Assembly: GCF_004365355.1 (NCBI RefSeq) | Contig: NZ_SODP01000002.1 | Location: 1,607,838 to 1,671,837 of the forward strand | Source of the DNA: Kribbella pratensis | Lineage (GTDB): Bacteria; Actinomycetota; Actinomycetes; Propionibacteriales; Kribbellaceae | Direction: 5' to 3' | DNA length: 64,000 nt | Position numbers and translations under genes: made by a program | The notes under the pieces: generated by a model | The model's input: the letters and a program-made list of their open reading frames with translations, nothing else | Told to the model about the DNA's origin: nothing | Databases searched by the model: none | Shown here: piece after piece, positions 16,854-24,953 of the stretch | Layout of the letters: each line of letters starts with the position of its first letter | Position numbering within the stretch: position 1 is the stretch's first letter

Positions 16854-16856
16854 GCT
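16851..16856 (+). promoter_or_regulatory. -10 box TAGGCT for leaderless lipB mRNA
   Basis: TAGGCT ends 6 nt before the lipB ATG, the spacing expected when transcription starts at the A of the start codon. There is no Shine-Dalgarno sequence. The box overlaps the TAG stop of the J-domain gene. No clear -35 box is seen. Confidence 0.5.
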
Positions 16857-16862
16857 GAACGC

Positions 16863-17483
16863 ATGCAGCGAGTTGAGCTGGGTGAGGTGGAGTACGACGT
16901 CGCCACGAAGGAGATGCGGGGCTGGGTCGAGGAGCGGATCGAGGGCAACGCCGAGGACCGCCTGTTCCTGCTGAGCCATCCGGCGGTGATCACCTACGGC
17001 CCGCGGACCTCCCCGGACGATCTGCCCGCCGGTACGCCGGCCATCGCGGTCGATCGCGGCGGCTTCGCGACGTACCACGGGCCAGGTCAGCTGGTCGGTT
17101 ACCTGGTCATCGACCTGAAACAGCGCGGGCCGGTCGACATCGTCCGCTGGGTCGAGAACGGGCTGATCGACGCGCTCGGATCGCTCGGCTTCCCGCTGGT
17201 ACGCCGGGACACGCCGAAGGGCGCGAGCAGCCTCGTCGGGGTGTGGACCGAGGACGGCCGGAAGCTGTGTTCGATCGGGATGCGGATCCGGCGCGGCGTC
17301 ACCAGTCACGGCTTCTCGGTCAACGTCGATCCCGCCATGACGGTGTTTCACACATTCACGAGTTGTGGGCTGCACGACGTCACGATGACCTCGCTGGCCG
17401 AGCTCGCGGCCGAACGCGGCGTACCCACGCCGACCGACGCGGAGGTGCGTGACGCGATCGCGAACTCCCTGGGAGCCCGATAG
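16863..17483 (+). CDS. lipB: lipoyl(octanoyl) transferase
   Basis: 206 residues. LipB moves octanoate from acyl-carrier protein to the lipoyl domains of 2-oxoacid dehydrogenases and glycine cleavage H protein. Family motifs are complete: VITYGPRTSPDDL, the RGGFATYHGPGQLVGYLVID strand, the Lys in GRKLCSIGMRIRRGVTSHGF, and the acyl-accepting Cys in FTSCGLHDVTMTSL. ATG at 16863 is probably used as a leaderless start. lipA is not within the next genes, although the pair is often adjacent in actinobacteria. It is followed 9 nt later by a small membrane protein gene. Confidence 0.93.
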   Translation: MQRVELGEVEYDVATKEMRGWVEERIEGNAEDRLFLLSHPAVITYGPRTSPDDLPAGTPAIAVDRGGFATYHGPGQLVGYLVIDLKQRGPVDIVRWVENGLIDALGSLGFPLVRRDTPKGASSLVGVWTEDGRKLCSIGMRIRRGVTSHGFSVNVDPAMTVFHTFTSCGLHDVTMTSLAELAAERGVPTPTDAEVRDAIANSLGAR

Positions 17484-17492
17484 CCTTCGGGA

Positions 17493-17972
17493 ATGAGTCA
17501 GGACGACGACCGGATGCCGGACGACCTGGAAGCCGTTCTGGAGGCCGCGGACGAGGAAGAGGACGAGGCCCGCGCGGGCCGGTACGACGCCCCGCCGCTG
17601 CCGCCGGCGCTGATCCTGGCTGTTGTCGGCCTGCTCTGCGGGTTCGCGACGATCGCCTTCGTCTGGCTGAGTGAACGCAGCTGCGACCGGTTCCGCGACA
17701 CCACGAACTGCGGTGCCCTCGGGCTCCCGCTGCTGGTGGTCATCGTCGTCGTGACGATGGTGCTCGGCGGCCTCGCGCTCAGCCGGCTGGCGATGCCGCA
17801 CCCGCGACTGGTCCCGTTCCTCGGGGTCGCGTTCATGGTGGCGCTCGTCGTCGCGTTCCTGACCGGTCATCTCGACTCGCCGTGGATCATCGCCGTCGTA
17901 CCGGCGCTGACCGCGATCACCTTCCTGCTCGCCAATCTCGTCGCCCGACTGCTGGAGCGTGCCGATGCCTGA
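17493..17972 (+). CDS. four-helix membrane protein of unknown function
   Basis: 159 residues. The first ~45 residues are very acidic (DDLEAVLEAADEEEDEARAG). Four hydrophobic helices follow: ALILAVVGLLCGFATIAFVW, LPLLVVIVVVTMVLGGLAL, FLGVAFMVALVVAFLTG and IIAVVPALTAITFLLANLV. Two Cys lie in the loop between helices 1 and 2. I do not recognise a family. TAGCCT (17481-17486), overlapping the lipB stop, ends 6 nt before this ATG and may give a leaderless transcript. Its end overlaps the next gene by 8 nt. Confidence 0.65.
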   Translation: MSQDDDRMPDDLEAVLEAADEEEDEARAGRYDAPPLPPALILAVVGLLCGFATIAFVWLSERSCDRFRDTTNCGALGLPLLVVIVVVTMVLGGLALSRLAMPHPRLVPFLGVAFMVALVVAFLTGHLDSPWIIAVVPALTAITFLLANLVARLLERADA

Positions 17973-18663
17973 CCTGCCCGTCTACGAGTGCCCGCGGACC
18001 GCGACCGCGCCGAACCTCGACGGCACCCTGACCGATCCCGCCTGGGAGGCCGCGCCCTGGACGACGGACTTCGTCCCGATCCACGACGGCCCCGCGCCGC
18101 GGTTCCGGACCCGGGCGAAGCTGATGTACGACGACCAGTACCTGTACGTCGGCGGTCTGCTCGAGGAGCCGCACATCTGGTCGACGATGACCGAGAAGAA
18201 CAGCAAGCTCTTCCACGAGAACAACTTCGAGCTGTTCCTGGACCCGGACGGCGACGGGCTGAACTACTACGAGTTCGAGATCAACCCGCTCGGCACGATC
18301 TGGGAACTGACACTGCCCAAGCCGTACGTCGACGGCGGCCTGCCGATCGACCCGACGAACCTGCCCGGTCTGCGGACCGCGATCCACGTCGACGGCACGG
18401 TCAACGACCCGTCCGACACCGACACCGCGTGGTCGGTCGAACTGGCCTTACCGTGGGCCGACCTCGCGCCGTACAACGAAGGCCGGGCGACGCCGCCGAA
18501 CCGGGGTGACGAGTGGCGGATGAACCTGATGCGCTGCGAGTGGCCGCACGAGGTCGTCGACGGTGCGTACGTGAAGGGCGAGCAGATCGAGTTCTGGGTC
18601 TGGTCCCCGCAGCACATCGAGGACATGCACCGGCCGGACCGCTGGGGCGTCCTGAGATTCTGA
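17965..18663 (+). CDS. CBM9/DOMON-like carbohydrate-binding-fold protein
   Basis: 232 residues with no signal peptide. PNLDGTLTDPAWEAAPWTTD, then MYDDQYLYVGGLLEEPHIWS, NNFELFLDPDGDGLNYYEFE and WSVELALPWADL match the carbohydrate-binding module 9 fold found in xylanases and in stand-alone proteins. Lack of an export signal argues against a secreted enzyme; its ligand is unknown. ATG at 17965 overlaps the membrane-protein stop by 8 nt, suggesting coupling. One Leu (ALPWAD) uses the rare TTA codon. Confidence 0.72.
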   Translation: MPDLPVYECPRTATAPNLDGTLTDPAWEAAPWTTDFVPIHDGPAPRFRTRAKLMYDDQYLYVGGLLEEPHIWSTMTEKNSKLFHENNFELFLDPDGDGLNYYEFEINPLGTIWELTLPKPYVDGGLPIDPTNLPGLRTAIHVDGTVNDPSDTDTAWSVELALPWADLAPYNEGRATPPNRGDEWRMNLMRCEWPHEVVDGAYVKGEQIEFWVWSPQHIEDMHRPDRWGVLRF

Positions 18664-18706
18664 CCCCGCGACCCCTGTGACACGGCGTTAACACGGCCGC
18701 GCAACA

Positions 18707-19648
18707 ATGAGGTACGTGAACTTGGGGGGCTCCGGAGAACCACACAGTCTGGAGGCGGACCAGGTCGTCAGCGCGATCGAGCGCGCGTGTGAGAGCGACC
18801 TACGGACCGCCCTGCGGCTCGTTGCGCGCTACTCGGCGTACTGGTGGTCCAACGGGCTCCAGGACGAGGCAGCGGCCGCTGCTGAGCGGGTCCTGAGCAT
18901 GCTCGGCCGGACCGTCCCGGTCGGGCTCGATGAGGAGTACCTGCTCGCCGTCATCCACGGCGCCGGGTCGGCCGAGCAGGAGCAGCTGGAGCTCGCTCAA
19001 CAGATCGTCCTGACGACGACCGGCCCCTTCCGGTACTCCGTGACTGTGCTGCTCTGGGCACTGGTCTTCGGACCGTTCGAGCCTGCCGGTGTGGTCGAGG
19101 ACGTGCTGGAGCGCAACGAGGCCGGCGACGCGTGGGCGCGGGCCGCCGTGGAGCTCTGCCGGGGCTATCCCGGCCTGACTGCGGCTGCGCCGGGCGATGC
19201 CGCGCAGGCCTTGCGTACGGCGCTGGGCCGCTTCCGGATGCTCGAGGACCGCTGGGGCATGTTCCTGGCCTTGTGCTCGCTCCGCCAGGTCGTCGACGAG
19301 CCGCTGGACATCACTACCGAGGCGCTGGAGCTCGCGGAGCAGCTGTGCCTCGCTGAGGAGACGGCGCTGCTGCTGTGTGAGCGCGCTGACCTCTACCGGC
19401 GGCTGGGCAAGCTGGAGGACGCCCACGCGGACTACAGCCGCGCCCTGTCCATCGGTGAGCACGCAGAACTCACCGAGACCGTCGCGGCGGCGCGGCTGGG
19501 GCTGGCGCGTACAGCCCGGCACTCCGGGAACGTTCCGGCGGCTCGGACCCACCTCTCGGCCGTACTCAACCTCCCCAACCTCGAGGACGCCCACTTCGAG
19601 GCCCTGCACGAGCTCCGCGCGCTGAATGCGTCCGAGGAGTCGGCCTAG
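18707..19648 (+). CDS. TPR-like helical repeat protein
   Basis: 313 residues, all alpha-helical in pattern with tetratricopeptide-like repeats; the clearest is LLLCERADLYRRLGKLEDAH followed by ADYSRALSIGEHAELTETVA. The N-terminal part (ALRLVARYSAYWWSNGLQDE) resembles the repeat half of actinobacterial AfsR/LuxR-type regulators, but no DNA-binding or ATPase domain is attached. It may be a scaffold or a remnant of a larger regulator. ATG at 18707 is kept; GTG at 18716 is an alternative with GAGG just before it. Confidence 0.6.
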   Translation: MRYVNLGGSGEPHSLEADQVVSAIERACESDLRTALRLVARYSAYWWSNGLQDEAAAAAERVLSMLGRTVPVGLDEEYLLAVIHGAGSAEQEQLELAQQIVLTTTGPFRYSVTVLLWALVFGPFEPAGVVEDVLERNEAGDAWARAAVELCRGYPGLTAAAPGDAAQALRTALGRFRMLEDRWGMFLALCSLRQVVDEPLDITTEALELAEQLCLAEETALLLCERADLYRRLGKLEDAHADYSRALSIGEHAELTETVAAARLGLARTARHSGNVPAARTHLSAVLNLPNLEDAHFEALHELRALNASEESA

Positions 19649-19746
19649 GTCCTGGCTGAGGTGTGGTGGCAGCCACATCGCGGCCGGCGGTGCTGCTGGT
19701 TAGAGTCGGGAGCGAATCGGCACCGACGACTGCAACGGAGCAGCTG

Positions 19747-20505
19747 ATGGACAAGACGTACGGGTCGCCGCAGGAAGCGGTGGCGGACATCGGGGACGGG
19801 GCGAGCCTTGCGGTCGGTGGCTTCGGGTTGTGCGGCAACCCGATGCAGCTGATCAGCGCTCTGCACGACAAGGGAGTGAGCGGGCTCAGCGTGGTGTCGA
19901 ACAACTGCGGCGTCGACGACTGGGGCCTGGGCATCCTGCTCGCGGACAAGCGCATCGCCAAGATGACCTCGTCGTACGTCGGGGAGAACAAGGAGTTCGC
20001 TCGCCAGTTCCTGTCCGGGGAGCTCGAGGTCGAGCTGACGCCGCAGGGCACGCTGGCCGAGAAGCTGCGGGCCGGCGGTTGCGGGATCGCAGCGTTCTAC
20101 ACCCTGGCTGGTGTCGGCACCCAGGTCGCGGAGGGCGGGCTGCCGCAGAAGTACAACGCGGACGGCTCGGTCGCGAAGGCCTCGGAGCCGAAGGAGACGC
20201 GGGAGATCAACGGCACGACGTACGTGCTGGAGGACTCGATCACCACGGACTTCGGCCTGGTGCACGCGCTGAAGGGCGACACCCACGGCAACCTGGTCTT
20301 CGACCGGAGCGCTCGCAACTTCAACCCGCTGGCCGCGATGGCCGGCCGGGTGACGATCGCGCAGGTCGAGGAGCTGGTCCAGCCTGGTGAGCTGGACCCG
20401 GACTCGATCCACCTGCCCGGTGTGTACGTCCAGCGAGTTGTTGCTGTCGGCAAGGATATTGAGAAGCGGATCGAGAAGCGTACCGTCCAGATGAAGGAGG
20501 CCTGA
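19747..20505 (+). CDS. 3-oxoacid CoA-transferase subunit A
   Basis: 252 residues. The class I CoA-transferase alpha chain is shown by VGGFGLCGNPMQLISALHDK, VVSNNCGVDDWGLG, GTLAEKLRAGGCGIAAFYT and the long C-terminal domain ending ERTVQMKEA. With the beta subunit it moves CoA between succinyl-CoA and a 3-oxoacid such as acetoacetate, feeding ketone bodies or 3-oxoadipate into central metabolism. ATG at 19747 has GGAG 7 nt upstream. Two nucleotides separate it from subunit B. No thiolase or aromatic pathway gene is nearby, so acetoacetate is the likelier substrate. Confidence 0.9.
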   Translation: MDKTYGSPQEAVADIGDGASLAVGGFGLCGNPMQLISALHDKGVSGLSVVSNNCGVDDWGLGILLADKRIAKMTSSYVGENKEFARQFLSGELEVELTPQGTLAEKLRAGGCGIAAFYTLAGVGTQVAEGGLPQKYNADGSVAKASEPKETREINGTTYVLEDSITTDFGLVHALKGDTHGNLVFDRSARNFNPLAAMAGRVTIAQVEELVQPGELDPDSIHLPGVYVQRVVAVGKDIEKRIEKRTVQMKEA

Positions 20506-20507
20506 GC

Positions 20508-21137
20508 ATGCCACTCACCCGTGAGCAGATGGCGGCGCGGGCAGCCGCCGAGCTGGAGGACGGCTCGTACGTGAATCTCGGTATCGGCCTGCCGACACTG
20601 GTGCCGAACTACATCCCGGACGGCGTCACCGTCGTACTGCAGTCCGAGAACGGCATCCTCGGCGTCGGGCCGTACCCGGTCGCGGGCGAGGAGGACCCGG
20701 ATCTGATCAACGCCGGCAAGGAGACCGTCACGACGCTCCCCGGCGCGTCGTTCTTCGACTCGTCGCTGTCGTTCGGGATGATCCGCGGCGGTGCGATCGA
20801 CGCGGCGATCCTCGGCGCGATGCAGGTCTCGGCCAAGGGCGATCTGTCGAACTGGATGATCCCCGGCAAGATGGTCAAGGGCATGGGCGGCGCGATGGAC
20901 CTCGTGCACGGCGCCAAGCGGGTGATCGTGCTGATGGAGCACGTCGCAAAGGACGGCTCGCACAAGATCCTCCAGGAGTGCGACCTGCCGTACACGGGCC
21001 GCGGCGTCGTCAACCGGATCATCACCGACCTCGCCGTCCTCGACATCACCGACGACGGCCTGCAGCTGGTCGAGCTGGCCGACGGCGTCACCTTCGACGA
21101 GCTCCAGGAGAAGACCGGCGCCCCGATCAAGCAATGA
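20508..21137 (+). CDS. 3-oxoacid CoA-transferase subunit B
   Basis: 209 residues. The beta chain has VNLGIGLPTLVPNYIP and VVLQSENGILGVGPYP, whose Glu in SENG is the catalytic residue that forms the glutamyl-CoA thioester. GAMQVSAKGDLSNWMIPGKM and GGAMDLVHGAKRVIVLMEH complete the fold. It lies 2 nt behind subunit A with the ribosome site AAGGAGG overlapping the end of that gene, so the two are made together in equal amount. Confidence 0.92.
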   Translation: MPLTREQMAARAAAELEDGSYVNLGIGLPTLVPNYIPDGVTVVLQSENGILGVGPYPVAGEEDPDLINAGKETVTTLPGASFFDSSLSFGMIRGGAIDAAILGAMQVSAKGDLSNWMIPGKMVKGMGGAMDLVHGAKRVIVLMEHVAKDGSHKILQECDLPYTGRGVVNRIITDLAVLDITDDGLQLVELADGVTFDELQEKTGAPIKQ

Positions 21138-21266
21138 ACGCGGTCTCCGGCAGCGCCTGATTGAGGTCGGGAGCTGTCGGCGATTGCGCCTGGACTGACG
21201 GTGCCGGGAGACCAACTGTACGTTCAGCTTGCGGAAGACACCTGTGATCGTCGGCGAAAGTCGGGT

Positions 21267-22172
21267 ATGACGGGACCCGTGGAGTTGGATGTGCTGGTCA
21301 TCGGTGGAGTGGGGATCGACACGATCGTGCGGGTGCCGAGCCTGCCGTTGGCTGATGCCGACTCGATCGCGGTCGATCCGATCGAGTCGTACCTGGGGCA
21401 CACCGGGCACGGTGTCGCGCTCGGCTGCCACCTACTCGGATTGAACGCCGGGCTGGTGGACGTGATCGGCGACGACCCCGAGGGCGCCCGCATCCGGCGT
21501 ACGTACCAGGAGCTCGGCCTCCCGCTGCGCGTCGCGCTGCACCGGAGCGGCACCCGTCGATCGGTGAACCTGGTGAGCCCGGACGGTCGCCGGCTCTCGA
21601 TGTACGACGGACGCCACCCGGCCGGGCTGCGCGTCGACCCGGGCCTGTGGCGACCGGTGATGCGCCAGGCGCAGCACGTCCACGTCTCGATCATGGACTA
21701 CGCCCGCGACGCCCTCGGCGACGCGATCGCCGCCGACCGCTCGATCTCCACCGACCTGCACGACTGGGACGGCCGCAACGACCACCACAAGGACTTCGCG
21801 ACGGCCTCTGACATCGTCTTCGTCTCGACCAGCTCCCTCCCGTCCGACGGCGTCGAGTGGATCCTCGCCAACGGCCGCGCCGAAGTCGTCGTCGCCATGG
21901 CCGGCGCCGACGGCAGCTACCTCCACGTCCGCGGCGAACCCGCCCGCCACTTCCCCGCCGTCACCTTCCCCGACCGCCCCGTCGTCGACACCAATGGCGC
22001 CGGCGACGCCTACGTAGCCGCTTTCCTGGCCCGCTACCTCGACGGCGCCCCCTGGCAGGACGCCGCCCAAGCCGGCACCATCGCCGGCGCCTGGGCCTGC
22101 GGCTCCCCCGGCACCCACACCAACCTCATCACCGCCGAAGAACTAGCCCTCCGAAGCCGAACAGCAACCTGA
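21267..22172 (+). CDS. PfkB-family sugar kinase
   Basis: 301 residues. The ribokinase fold is shown by LVIGGVGIDTIVRVPSLPLA at the N-terminus, GHTGHGVALGCHLLGL for sugar binding, and PVVDTNGAGDAYVAAFLARY near residue 250 with the catalytic Asp and the anion hole GAGD. Substrate is not evident; PfkB kinases act on ribose, fructose, nucleosides and others. ATG at 21267 is preferred over an upstream frame because family similarity starts there. It stands alone, 130 nt after the CoA-transferase genes, and converges with a dehydrogenase across repeat copy B. Confidence 0.85.
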   Translation: MTGPVELDVLVIGGVGIDTIVRVPSLPLADADSIAVDPIESYLGHTGHGVALGCHLLGLNAGLVDVIGDDPEGARIRRTYQELGLPLRVALHRSGTRRSVNLVSPDGRRLSMYDGRHPAGLRVDPGLWRPVMRQAQHVHVSIMDYARDALGDAIAADRSISTDLHDWDGRNDHHKDFATASDIVFVSTSSLPSDGVEWILANGRAEVVVAMAGADGSYLHVRGEPARHFPAVTFPDRPVVDTNGAGDAYVAAFLARYLDGAPWQDAAQAGTIAGAWACGSPGTHTNLITAEELALRSRTAT

Positions 22173-22216
22173 AGACACAGCTCTTCCCAGTCGTGCGCAT
22201 CGGCTCGTCCCCCTCC

Positions 22217-22303
22217 CGCCGAGTCGTGAAAATCAGCTCTGAAGATCTGCCGCGATCCACGACTCGGGGTTAGGGGCACCAGCCAATCGCCACGACTCGG
22301 CGG
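22217..22303 (-). repeat. three-box dispersed element, copy B
   Basis: Read on the minus strand it has CCGCCGAGTCGTGG at 22303-22290, a second box at 22269-22257 starting 33-34 bp later, and an inverted box at 22229-22217. Geometry is the same as copy A at 13853-13939. The stretch between the second and third boxes aligns without gaps to copy A, sharing CGAGTCGTGGATC, CGGCAGAT, TTC and CACGACTCG. It too lies between convergent genes. Confidence 0.85.
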
Positions 22304-22333
22304 ACTGGGGACTCCAAGTGCCTGCCGACCTGA

Positions 22334-23014
22334 TCACGGCCGAGGAGCTAGCTGTTCGAAATGGAAGGCGCGGATGAAGCAGTCGCGGGGTAGGTCAGTG
22401 GCGAACAGGACGCAGTCGACGACCGAGTCGGCGGTCAGGGTGGCGCCTGGTTCGCGCGGGCCGTCTTGGACGAAGTCTGGTGGGAAGAGCGAGATCACCC
22501 GGATGCCCTCCAGCCGTAGGCGTCCGGACAGGATCTCGGCGTAGCCGGACTGGGCATGCTTCGCGGCGTAGAAGGCTGCGTGGGCTTCGGAGCGGTGCTG
22601 GCCGGTCTCGCCGGCGGCCGAGATCAGGTTGACGATGTCGGGGCGGCTGGAGGCTCGGAGGAGGGGAAGTAGTCGTTCGGTCAGCAGAACGGTCCCGGTT
22701 GCAGCGACTGCGATGGTGTCGGCGATGTCGGCGGGCGAGGCCACGTCGTCCAGGTAGCGGGCGCCGCTGTTGACGAGGATGTCGAGGCGGTCGACGGGCA
22801 ACTGCTCGATCGACGCCGGGTCGGCAAGATCGAGTACGGCGGGGGTCGCCGTACCGCCGGCTGCGTGGATGAGGGCGGCCGTCTCCTCAGCGGCGGCGAG
22901 CGACCGGGCGGTTGCGAGGACGTGGGCACCTCCGGCGGCGAAGGCCAGGGCGAGTTTGCGCCCCGTGTCGCGGCCGGCTCCGGTGATCAGGACGTGTCGT
23001 CCGGCGAAGGTCAT
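22334..23014 (-). CDS. short-chain dehydrogenase/reductase
   Basis: 226 residues, a classical SDR. The cofactor loop is HVLITGAGRDTGRKLALAFA, LDILVNSGARY replaces the usual NNAG, the catalytic Ser is in IVNLISAAGE and Tyr/Lys are in AFYAAKHAQSGYA. It reduces or oxidises an unknown small carbonyl compound with NAD(P)H. ATG at 23014 is the only good start. It is monocistronic, between repeat copy B and a G-poor spacer at 23015-23203 in which I see nothing else. Confidence 0.85.
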   Translation of the reverse strand: MTFAGRHVLITGAGRDTGRKLALAFAAGGAHVLATARSLAAAEETAALIHAAGGTATPAVLDLADPASIEQLPVDRLDILVNSGARYLDDVASPADIADTIAVAATGTVLLTERLLPLLRASSRPDIVNLISAAGETGQHRSEAHAAFYAAKHAQSGYAEILSGRLRLEGIRVISLFPPDFVQDGPREPGATLTADSVVDCVLFATDLPRDCFIRAFHFEQLAPRP

Positions 23015-23203
23015 GGGCGACAGGCAAGCACCTCAAGCCGACTGCAGGTCAAGCCAGCACCCCACACCCTCCACACAACCTGACCCGCGTCCTTCTACCC
23101 CCACACAACTCCACCCTCGCCAGGCGCCTCCGCTCCACTCCACACGACCTCCACCTCCAGCGATCACCACCCTCACCCCGCGCCTCGACTCACCTCCTCA
23201 GAC

Positions 23204-23881
23204 TCAGCCGCGGGTCATTGGCGGGTGCAGCGTGGTGGCGGTGCCGCGGTGGAAGAGTTGGGCGGGGCGGCCGCCGTCGCGGGTCGTCGTACCGCCGGTG
23301 GGTACGACGAAATCGGCGGTCTTGGTGACCTTGCGGTGGAAGTTGCGCGGGTCGAGCGGCGTACCCCAGACCGCCTCGTAGACCCCGCGCAGCTCGGAGA
23401 TCGTGAACTCCGGCGGGCAGAACGCCGTCGCGAGCGGCGAGTACTCGAGCTTCGCGCGGGCTCGCTCGACCGCGTCCGCCAGGATCCGGTGATGGTCGAA
23501 CGCCAGTCGCCCGGCATCGACCTCGGCGACATCGACCCAGTGCGCCGACGCCGCGTCCGACCCGGCGACCGGCGCGGGCAGGTCCGGGACCAGGGCCAGG
23601 TACGCCACGCTGACCACCCGGCCGCGCGGGTCGCGATCAGGAGCGCCGTACGTCGCGACCTGCTCGAGGTGGATCCGCTCCGAGGACAGCCCGGTCTCCT
23701 CCGCGAGCTCGCGGCGAGCGGTCGTCTCCAGGTCCTCGTCAGGTCTGACGAACCCGCCGGGCAGCGCCCAGCGACCCTGGTACGGCGCGATGCCGCGGCG
23801 GATCAGCAGCACCTGGAGGCGACCGTCGCGCACGGTCAGGATGACCAGGTCGGCGGCCAGGCCGAGCGGCTCGAAGTCCAT
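23204..23881 (-). CDS. Nudix plus winged-helix regulator (NrtR-like)
   Basis: 225 residues. The N-terminal Nudix domain keeps the whole catalytic box: ALPGGFVRPDEDLETTARRE then LAEETGL. The C-terminal part, FTISELRGVYEAVWGTPLDP then RNFHRKVTKTADFV, is the winged helix of the NrtR family, whose members sense ADP-ribose or NAD-related compounds and repress NAD-metabolism genes. ATG at 23881 is preferred to an in-frame ATG at 23902, which would place part of operator 1 inside the gene. Two perfect palindromes lie directly upstream, in the gap shared with the divergent SPFH and NADK-like genes, indicating that it controls both sides. Confidence 0.85.
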   Translation of the reverse strand: MDFEPLGLAADLVILTVRDGRLQVLLIRRGIAPYQGRWALPGGFVRPDEDLETTARRELAEETGLSSERIHLEQVATYGAPDRDPRGRVVSVAYLALVPDLPAPVAGSDAASAHWVDVAEVDAGRLAFDHHRILADAVERARAKLEYSPLATAFCPPEFTISELRGVYEAVWGTPLDPRNFHRKVTKTADFVVPTGGTTTRDGGRPAQLFHRGTATTLHPPMTRG

Positions 23882-23895
23882 GGAACCCACTCTAA

Positions 23896-23910
23896 TCGTC
23901 ATCTTGACGA
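23896..23910. promoter_or_regulatory. palindromic operator 1, TCGTCA-N3-TGACGA
   Basis: A perfect 6-3-6 palindrome with spacer TCT. It is 14 nt upstream of the NrtR-like start and pairs with an identical palindrome 34 bp away. It is the probable binding site of the adjacent Nudix-wHTH protein. Confidence 0.75.
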
Positions 23911-23929
23911 GAAGTCACCTCCGGACTTA

Positions 23930-23944
23930 TCGTCATAGTGACGA
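23930..23944. promoter_or_regulatory. palindromic operator 2, TCGTCA-N3-TGACGA
   Basis: The same half-sites as operator 1 with spacer TAG, 16 nt before the SPFH start codon. Centre-to-centre distance to operator 1 is 34 bp, a little over three helical turns, so bound dimers would lie near the same face. Confidence 0.75.
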
Positions 23945-23960
23945 CAAGGAGAACGAAGAG

Positions 23961-24953
23961 ATGGCAGACATCACCCGGTTCCGCTTCATCAGCCACCTGC
24001 GAGCCAACCCGACCACCCACGTGCGGCACCTGCGCAACGGCAAGCTTGCGCACGACGGCGCCGGACAGGCGTTCTGGTTCCGGGCGCTGAACTCGTCGCT
24101 GAGCGAGATCCCGATCGACGACCGCGAGCAGCCGCTGTTGTTCCACGGCCGCACGCAGGACTTCCAGGACGTCGCCGTGCAGGCGAGCGTGACCTATCGC
24201 GTCACGGACCCGGCGCTGGCGTCCAGCCGCCTCGACTTCGGGATCGACCCGGACACGGGGCTGTGGCGAGCCACCCCGCTCGAGCAGCTCGGCGGTCTGC
24301 TGACCGAGCTGGCACAGCAGACCGCACTGGACCTGCTGGCCCGCATGACGCTGACCGAGGCGCTGTCCGAGGGCATGACAGGTCTGCGTACGGCGGTCGG
24401 CAGCGGGCTGCGCAACGACCAGCGCCTGACCGGTCTCGGCATCGGCGTCGAGGACGTGCGGGTGGTCGCCGTACGGGCTGAGCGGGACGTCGAGAAGGCG
24501 CTACAGACTCCGACGCGCGAGATGGTGCAGCAGGCCGCGGACAAGGCGACGTACGAACGTCGCGCGATGGCCGTCGAACGGGAGCGTTCGATCGCCGAGA
24601 ACGAGCTGCAGAACCAGATCGAGCTCGCCCGCCGCGAGGAGCAGCTCGTGAACCAGCGCGGTCAGAACGAGCGTCTGCGCGCGACCGAAGCCGTGGCGGC
24701 CGAGGCGATCACGACCGAGGCGGCTGCGAGCCAGCAGCGAACGCTGAGCCAGGCCGAGGCCGACGCGAAGCGGGTCATCGGCGCCGCGGAGGCTGCTGCG
24801 GAGAAGGCTCTGCTGGAGGCGTACGCCGACCTGGACCAAGGCACGATCCTCGCGCTCGCGATCAAGCAGGGCGCCCTGCCCGAGATCGGCACGCTGAACC
24901 TGACCCCGGACCTGCTCACCCCACTATTGACGAAGTTGGCCGAAACACGATGA
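23961..24953 (+). CDS. soluble SPFH/band-7 domain protein
   Basis: 330 residues. The SPFH core spans ~20-190 (FRALNSSLSEIPIDDREQPL, VAVQASVTYRVTDPALA, LTGLGIGVEDVRVVAVRAER). A coiled coil from ~190 to 300 is rich in Glu, Ala and Gln (ERSIAENELQNQIELARREE). Unlike flotillin or stomatin it has no N-terminal membrane segment, so it should assemble in the cytoplasm or on a surface through partners. ATG at 23961 follows AAGGAG. Its stop overlaps the NADK-like start (ATGA). The twin operators upstream place the pair under the NrtR-like regulator. Function is unknown. Confidence 0.82.
   Translation: MADITRFRFISHLRANPTTHVRHLRNGKLAHDGAGQAFWFRALNSSLSEIPIDDREQPLLFHGRTQDFQDVAVQASVTYRVTDPALASSRLDFGIDPDTGLWRATPLEQLGGLLTELAQQTALDLLARMTLTEALSEGMTGLRTAVGSGLRNDQRLTGLGIGVEDVRVVAVRAERDVEKALQTPTREMVQQAADKATYERRAMAVERERSIAENELQNQIELARREEQLVNQRGQNERLRATEAVAAEAITTEAAASQQRTLSQAEADAKRVIGAAEAAAEKALLEAYADLDQGTILALAIKQGALPEIGTLNLTPDLLTPLLTKLAETR

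Noticed and set aside
21138..21266. Terminator after the CoA-transferase genes
   Set aside because: CCGGCA and TGCCGG can pair over a long distance, but the loop is too large and the arms too short to call a terminator.
23015..23203. G-poor, C/A-rich 189-bp spacer as a possible functional element
   Set aside because: Strong strand bias is visible, but I see no repeat, hairpin or reading frame in it.
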